The notes under the pieces: generated by a model
What the model saw: only the letters and a program-made list of their open reading frames with translations
Databases searched by the model: none
Told to the model about the DNA's origin: nothing
Program-made: the position numbers and the translations under genes
Assembly (NCBI GenBank): GCA_023052935.1
Contig: CM041294.1
Span: 17,242,635-17,306,634 of the forward strand
Direction of reading: 5' to 3'
DNA length: 64,000 bases
Origin: Piezodorus guildinii
Lineage: Eukaryota; Arthropoda; Insecta; Hemiptera; Pentatomidae
Part shown: piece by piece, positions 58,336 to 64,000 of the stretch
Layout: each line of letters opens with the position of its first letter
How positions within the stretch are numbered: position 1 is the stretch's first letter

Positions 58336-59125
58336 ATTGTAAAATAATAACTACGTCAAAAACATTTATTTTAGTTTGGCTGTTTTAAAAAAAATAAATA
58401 AAAAATTTACTGATTGAATTATGATGAGTATGAGTGACAGCTGGTAGCTGACAGAATCAGGACAGAGAATCTACTTTGTAAAGGTAAACATAAAAAATGT
58501 AAAAGAAAAAAAAAGCTTTGGATGTAACTAAACATTATTCAACCATAATCCTTCCATTAATAACTGAAATAAATCTCTGGAGTTTCCCGCATCGAGTATT
58601 GTAGAGAGAGCGAGGAAAAGCAGAAACAACTGGTTTTTTAAAGGTTTTTAAGGAATAACTCAAAGACTGTCTAGTAATTACTTTTAATTACTTAAACATT
58701 ATTCGTGTAAATACATCGTCACGGAGGTATTTAAGAGACAAAATTGTGCAGCGAAATACTTCTTACATCTTGTTAAAGTTATAAATTGCGTTCTTAAAGA
58801 TTAACATTGAATTGAAATTTTATATCTACATTATATTAGCTTAGTCCCAATAATGGGCTCGAAAATCGGTATTTCATGGCGTAATGAGCAGTTTTATGTG
58901 TAGAGAACCTAAACATATCCCTCTTGCATCGTAATTATTAATTTGACAGAAAAAATATATATTTATTATTATAGTATTTGCATTGCTGTTTAGCTTTATT
59001 TATTTTAGTATTTGCAATAAACAATATAGTTTTCAAATATTCACAAAACACCAACACAATTTTTTTTTCCTACTTCTCGTCCCTAAAAAACTCAAGGCAG
59101 AAAATACATTTCACGTAAATATTTT
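58336..59125. other. No gene recognised
   Basis: AT-rich spacer. Confidence 0.45.
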
Positions 59126-59547
59126 TACTTTCACTTACCTATATATAAAATATATAGTAAGGGAAAGTATTGCGATCGTGAAAATTTTTGAATTCCAGTT
59201 TTCGACGGAAATTTCGACGTTTTATGGTATCTTGAGTCCAAATGACTAAGTCCGAAAAAAGGTGTGTGTGGTAAGTCTAGAGCAAAAATCATCATATCGA
59301 CATTGACAAATACAATTTAAATATTCAAATTAAGCGAATTTGATTAACAACTAAAAGAGAAAAGTGGAAACATATTTTTTATTCAATGTTTGTTTTTTTA
59401 ATAATAAGAACAGTAATATACACCTATAATATACCGTTGGAAAGAGAAAGATTTTAGTAAAAATATTATCTGATGCACAAAGTTGTAAAAAGTAATATAT
59501 AGTGACGGATGGGGAATAAACTTATTACTGATTAACAATTTAATATA
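59126..59547 (-). mobile_element. Helentron-like element, 3' half (split copy)
   Basis: Minus-strand copy whose 3' terminus (plus TACTTTCACTTACC) starts here. The interior runs to the mariner at 59548. Its 5' terminus is at 61844, so a single copy was split by two insertions. Confidence 0.7.
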
Positions 59548-60446
59548 TTGGGTTGATGCAAAATTAATGCAGGTTTCCTCTATTGCAATATCTTATTTCC
59601 AATTGTGTAAACAAAGCTAATCCTAACATTGATCATTATTATACCAAAACAAACCTTATCTAATACCCTCTCTTTCACCATGAATTTGTTTAGTAAAATC
59701 GTTTTGTTCCGTGTGTTCAAAGGTCTTGAATCGAAAATGTCAAAGTGCGATTTTCGTCATATTTATTTTTACGAATTTAAATTAGGGCGCAGCGCTGCGC
59801 AAACGGCTCGTAATATTAATGAAGTGTGGGGTCAGGGGGCTATTAATGAGTGCACGGTGCAGCGTTGGTTCCAGAAGTTTCGCAGAGGAGATTTCGACCT
59901 CGAAGACAAGGAAGGTCGGGGCCGTCATCTTGCTCTGGACAACGACCAGCTGAGGTCAAAAGTGGAAGAAGACCCAACCAAAACCACACGAGAAATGGCG
60001 GCGGAACTCGGAACTCAAAAATTGCAACGTCTTTGCCCAGCATTGATGAATCGGAAGGGGCCGATCCTGCTCCACGATAACGCCAGACCACACGTTGCAC
60101 AACCAACGCTTCGACGACTGCACGAGTTGGGCTGCGAAGTTCTCCAACATCCGCCTTATTCACCTGACCTCTCTCCTACAGACTTCCACTTTTTCAGGCA
60201 TCTGGACAACTTTTTGAGGGAGAAAAATTTTCAAAACCAGGACGACATTGAAAATTCTTTTCGTGATTTCATTGAGTCCAGGGATTCGGATTTTTTTTCT
60301 GGTGGAATAAGAAAGCTTGTTGAACGTTGGCAAAAGTGCATTGATTCAGATGGAAATTATTTTGATTAAATATATATGGCTAAAGTAAAGATATGGCGTA
60401 TTTACAATACCTACTAAAAACCTGCATTAATTTTGCATCAACCCAA
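59548..60446 (+). mobile_element. Mariner (family A), non-autonomous deletion derivative, best copy
   Basis: 899 bp with perfect TIRs and TA at 59546-59547 and 60447-60448. Same deletion as the copies at 17313 and 34642, inserted into the Helentron-like copy. Confidence 0.95.
59737..60369 (+). CDS. Deleted mariner transposase, intact fused ORF
   Basis: A 210-residue ORF from MSKCDFRH to the natural C terminus DGNYFD. It contains the first HTH (residues about 15-60: RSAAQTARNINEVWGQGAIN, VQRWFQKF), then AAELG joined in frame to TQKLQRL, then LLHDNARPH (second catalytic Asp), YSPDLSPTDFH (third, 34 residues on) and the C-terminal part. The family's full protein is about 340-350 residues; the second HTH and the first catalytic Asp are absent, so it cannot cut DNA. 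It is the only one of four family-A copies with the fused frame open to the end. Whether it is expressed is unknown. An upstream in-frame ATG at 59629 would add 36 residues, but MSK is the family's usual start. Confidence 0.85.
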   Translation: MSKCDFRHIYFYEFKLGRSAAQTARNINEVWGQGAINECTVQRWFQKFRRGDFDLEDKEGRGRHLALDNDQLRSKVEEDPTKTTREMAAELGTQKLQRLCPALMNRKGPILLHDNARPHVAQPTLRRLHELGCEVLQHPPYSPDLSPTDFHFFRHLDNFLREKNFQNQDDIENSFRDFIESRDSDFFSGGIRKLVERWQKCIDSDGNYFD

Positions 60447-60458
60447 TATTTATATTAT

Positions 60459-61703
60459 ATCTATTATTATTATTATAGAAGAGTAATTTCAATTATGAAT
60501 GTATTAGTTGGAACAATCTCTTCTTTTTATTTATATATTTATTTAATATATCATATATAAAACTAGATTATAACAAGGTAACGTTTAAACTAGAATAAAA
60601 CAACACATTTACAATTGCAAAAATATAAATCTTACAGCCCTCTCCAACCATAGTATAACTAATAAACATGAATTTAATTTTAAAATATACAAATACTTAA
60701 TACAGAACAAAAAACCAAAAATAGAAAAATACTAGAGTCAATCTATATAACTAAAAACTTAATAAATACAGTCAATTACAAAACAGATTAAAAAAAATAA
60801 GTCAGAATTATGCAGACATAATTAATAAATTAAATTTCTGATTTTAATTTTTAAAATATATAAAAAAATTATTAATAATAATATATGTATGTTGTGTATG
60901 TAAATATGTATAAACTGATTTTTATATACTTTAATGAGATGTAAAAGATATATTTTAGGTTGATTCTTATTATTTTATTTTTTTTTTTTTAATATGTACA
61001 TAGAGATGTCACAATGACCTTTTATTTATTTTTTTTTCTTCTTTCTTTTGTTATTTAAATGTAGTTATAAATTGTTTTAGGCCAGATATAAATTATTATT
61101 TTGTTCATTAATGTTATTCTGAAGGGACATTGTCCCAGAATAAAGTTTGTTTTCTATTTCTATATGTATATATTTAATTTCTTACCTGGATATAATTTTT
61201 GTTGTGGATATTTAAAAACATTGACTAGTACAAGAATGGAATTAGATGAAAGGCTAATTTAGTCTGCTTCATAGTAGCAATTGCTTAGCAATAAAATGTT
61301 AAAAGAATTATTATGTGATGGTGAAGTAGAGATTATTTTAACAGATTGACAGGATAATTCGTATATAGGGGCTATGTATGAATAATAGTACATTATCATA
61401 AGACCTATATTATGATATAAAATAGAAATATATGTAAGTAGAATTTTTAATAAAGTTTTTTTATAAACAGATTGGTAATATTGTAGGTGATAAATGAATT
61501 CTAAATTATTGATAATGTTTGTTATTGTTTGTATGGTTACTTATAAAATTGAATTGTATTTTAGATGATTTTTAATGATCTGAAGATGAGGCATAGAAAG
61601 TACCTCGAAACGTTACGTTACTAGAATCTAGTTTTATATATGATATAATAAAAAAATATATAAATAAAAAGAAGAGATTGTTCCAACTAATACATTCATA
61701 ATA
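60459..61703 (+). mobile_element. Inverted-terminal element, possibly Penelope-like
   Basis: Arms of about 95 bp (60491-60590 and 61605-61703) are inverted copies about 1 kb apart. Next to the right arm, 61580-61615 reads CTGAAGATGAGGCATAGAAA then GTACCTCGAAACGTTACG: a CTGAAGA / GAGG...CCTC / GAAAC hairpin. A 12-bp repeat TATTTATATTAT at 60447-60458 and 61704-61715 may be the target duplication, but it is AT-only. Inside is a LINE 3' tail (61082-61160). Confidence 0.6.
61082..61160 (+). mobile_element. LINE 3' tail fragment
   Basis: Ends GAAGGGACATTGTCCCAGAA then TAAAGTTTGTTTTCTATTTC, the recurrent 3' signature of several LINE families (compare 6957 and 34018). Confidence 0.5.
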
Positions 61704-61719
61704 TATTTATATTATTTAA

Positions 61720-61844
61720 TATAAATCAAATGTTTCTATCGAAAATGAATACACGTATTATTAAAATCAACTTAAAATATTTTTCGAATTGGAGTTTTTC
61801 GAAATAGTCGAGGTAAGTGAAATTCGTGTGTTGCCCACACCAGA
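61720..61844 (-). mobile_element. Helentron-like element, 5' end (split copy)
   Basis: Continuation of the copy that starts at 59126: plus-strand GAGGTAAGTGAAATTCGTGT then GTTGCCCACACCAGA is the complement of the family's 5' terminus. Confidence 0.7.
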
Positions 61845-61896
61845 TTTTTTTTCTATTGGTAAACATTTTCGATTTGTAATTTTTTCAGTGTAAATA

Positions 61897-62665
61897 TTGG
61901 GTTGTGTCACATGAAATGCCCGTTTTTAAAGTAAAGGATTTTTATAAAAAATTCGATATGAAAACAAGATAATTTTATTCAAAGTATTTACCTTCTTTTT
62001 CTACACATTTTTGCCAACTTGACACCAAATTTTTTATCCCCGAACTAAATAACTCTGAGCTTTGAAGTCAAAAAAAATCAGAAAACGCACTTTTCACTTG
62101 ATCATCATTTTGAAAAAGTTTTCCTTTGACGAAGTTGTCTAAATTCCTGAACAGGTGGTAATCTGTTGGAGACAAGTCGGGAGAATATGGTGGGTGCGGA
62201 ATAGCTATGTAGCCCAGTTCTTTCAATTTTTGCACAGTGTGTTTTGGGTCTTGCTGCCGCTCAGTGAGATCATGAGGTACCCATGTATCGAGCTTTTTTA
62301 CTTTCCCAATACACTTTAAATGTCTCGAAACGGTAGATGCACATGTATTTAGTTGTGCTGAGAGTCCTTTAACTGTTTGGTAGGGGGTTCCTTCTACTGT
62401 ATGTTTAAGAACATCGTTGTCTATTACGGACGGAGGTCTTCCTCGGGGCACTTTTTCCAAGTCGGTATCCCCAGCTGAAAACTTAGCAAATCAACGGCGA
62501 ATGGTCCGTTCATTAACACTCCCTCCCTCAAGCGTCTTGCAAATATTTTTAGCGGCCTCAGATGTAAACAAATGTAAACATTCGGAAGAAAACAACAGAG
62601 ACCTGCAAAATCCTTTATGTATTTCAGAAACTATAAAAACGGACATTTCATGTAAAACAACCCAA
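61897..62665 (-). mobile_element. Mariner (family B), deletion derivative
   Basis: 769 bp with TIRs (TTGGGTTGTGTCACATGAAA at the left) and TA at 61895-61896 and 62666-62667. It has a smaller 5' deletion than the copy at 38064. Confidence 0.92.
62068..62460 (-). pseudogene. Mariner (family B) transposase, internally deleted
   Basis: A 130-codon frame that includes the linker (RGRPPSVIDNDVLKH), the second HTH (LSAQLNTCASTVSRHLKCIG, KVKKLDTWVPHDLTERQQ), a direct join to HTVQKLKELGYIAIPHPPYS, and the third catalytic Asp region PDLSPTDYHLF. The first and second catalytic aspartates are deleted. The first HTH lies upstream (62461-62560) but is cut off by a stop (TGA, in the W-F-A-K-F region). Not functional. 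Confidence 0.9.
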
Positions 62666-62667
62666 TA

Positions 62668-63289
62668 TTCGAAAGGATTCGACTACGTTATGAAAGATCT
62701 GAAATACTCAATTGAGCTCATCTATTTATAGAATCAAGTAGCTTGTTAGAATTGACAAGATACACGTGGATCTTGTTTTTAATTCTCGGAATAGAGGAAG
62801 CAGCATCTAAAAATATAATTGGACATAGCACTTCTAAACTGTTTGATTATTCAATACGTTCGATCGGAATTTTAACTGCGTTGATTATGATTATTATTCC
62901 GCCCCGAAGGTTACTAATAATTTGAGTAAGGGCTGATAAATTATATGCCGAAATACAGCGCGAGAACAAAGGCAATCGATGCTGTAGATATTTACCCAAC
63001 TTGCACTATATTCCTCTCTTTATGTATTCAGGCCATCAAGGCCCCATTAAATACATGATTGATTATCTTACATATACCAACCTCTCCATATCGCCCGACC
63101 TCTAAAATTCAAACAATAGGTTTTATAGTATATTTATTTAGTAAACATTGTAATACGTGCTACTATTTTATTAATATTTGCCTCTTAATTATTGGAAAAT
63201 TAATCTTTCTTTTTTGATATAAAAATCTAGTGAACAAAACGCACAACTTTCACTTCTATTTCAATATAAAAAAATTTAAATACATTTAG
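62668..63289. other. No gene recognised
   Basis: AT-rich spacer. 63225-63262 (AATCTAGTGAACAAAACGCA then CAACTTTCACTTC) is probably a remnant of a Helentron-like 5' end. Confidence 0.4.
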
Positions 63290-64000
63290 AACGATCCTAC
63301 AATTGCCTCTCCAATCCCACATCAGAGACCTTGAGGTATGGTATCAGAATTGGAGAATTAAAATCAATTCCAATAAATCCCAACAAATTACCTTTACCCT
63401 TCGTCGAAAACCTATGACATCCTGCCCTACAGTGTCCTTTAATGTTATTCCGCTCCCGGTTGACAGATCCGATATTTAGGACTCCTGCTTGACGAAACGA
63501 CTTACATGGAATCCGCATACAAGACTGAAGAGACAAGAAACTGCACGACGATTTCGGCTACTTCAACACTTACTGAACAGACGCTCTAACCTTTCACTTA
63601 ACTACAAAAGACTCATTTACATGACCATCATAAGGCCTATCTGGACCTACGGAGTAGAGCTTTGGGGCTCTACTAAACCATCAAACTCTTCCCGTATCCA
63701 ATCCTTACAATCCTAAATCCTTCGCAAAATCCTTAACGTTCCTTACTTTGTCACGAATAAAATCATCCACAATGATCTTAATGTTCCTAATGTTGCTGAT
63801 TAGGCCCGTACCAGGTATCACACCTTCCATGAAAAACTCCACTCCCACTCTAATCCATTAGTTTCAATCCTTGCTTCCTCTTCCATTCCTGATAATACTC
63901 CGAGGCGTCTGAAAAGATGGCCTCGAGACCTTCTTGTTTAGACTCACTACCAAAGAGTGCTGCCAATGGACAGTTTCTCTTCATGTTCATTTCATGTGTT
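63290..64000 (+). mobile_element. Jockey-clade LINE, 5'-truncated, runs off the window
   Basis: Plus-strand copy from TIASPIPHQRP-type relics (LQSHIRDLEVWYQNWRIKIN) through IRYLGLLLD, RLTWNPHTRLKRQETARRFR, IIRPIWTYGVELWGSTKPSN (open 63489-63716, 75 codons) and RRLKRWPRDLLV into the 3'UTR at the window edge. It has several single-base indels. Confidence 0.88.

Noticed and set aside
59843..60163. 106-codon ORF antisense to mariner, repeated at 17608 and 34925
   Set aside because: It is the complement of the transposase reading frame and repeats only because the element does.

Overview
This is AT-rich animal (most likely insect) DNA that is nearly all repeats and intron-like sequence. The evidence is abundant cecropia/Hsmar1-like mariner DNA transposons, many 5'-truncated Jockey-clade LINEs, an LTR retrotransposon of the Ty3/Gypsy class primed by tRNA-Ser, tRNA-derived SINEs, dense (TA)n/(CT)n microsatellites, and one spliced host exon. 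There are no operons, bacterial genes, CRISPR arrays or functional RNA genes. The species cannot be named from this window.

The only convincing host gene sequence is one 220-bp exon at 39811-40030 (minus strand). It encodes most of a CUB domain and has good splice sites on both sides; its partner exons are not recognisable here. The only long intact coding sequence is the single Gag-Pol ORF (1310 codons) of a complete 4.34-kb Gypsy element (26289-30632). That element has 182-bp LTRs, a primer-binding site, a polypurine tract and a 5-bp target duplication, and it sits inside an older LINE relic whose reading frame rejoins across it. Its reverse transcriptase active site reads FIDN instead of the usual Y/FxDD.

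Layout: 0-5 kb holds microsatellites, an inverted-terminal element and a terminal-inverted-repeat element carrying arrays of its own end motif. 5.5-8.3 kb is a tandem array of about 0.93-kb units built from two LINE fragments. 8.6-16 kb holds Jockey copies and one mariner. 16.6-24.9 kb holds SINEs, a mariner inserted in a TA tract, a fold-back and an inverted duplication. 25.8-30.8 kb is the Gypsy element nested in a LINE. 31-37 kb holds SINE, LINE and Helentron-like repeats and a mariner. 38-41 kb holds a second mariner family, the CUB exon and a Jockey copy. 42-48 kb alternates Jockey and Helentron-like copies. 48-58 kb holds fold-backs, MITEs, SINEs and further Jockey copies. 59-62.7 kb is a nest: a Helentron-like copy split by a mariner and by an inverted-terminal element, followed by a second-family mariner. 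The window ends inside another Jockey copy.

The most noteworthy patterns are: three mariner copies sharing exactly the same in-frame internal deletion (a 0.9-kb non-autonomous family that keeps an ORF joining the first DNA-binding motif to the C-terminal catalytic part); a medium-copy family with rolling-circle-like ends and an internal (AC)n tract; three inverted-terminal structures whose right arms carry a hammerhead-like CTGANGA / GAAAC hairpin; and the TIR element with seven internal, same-direction copies of its end motif.
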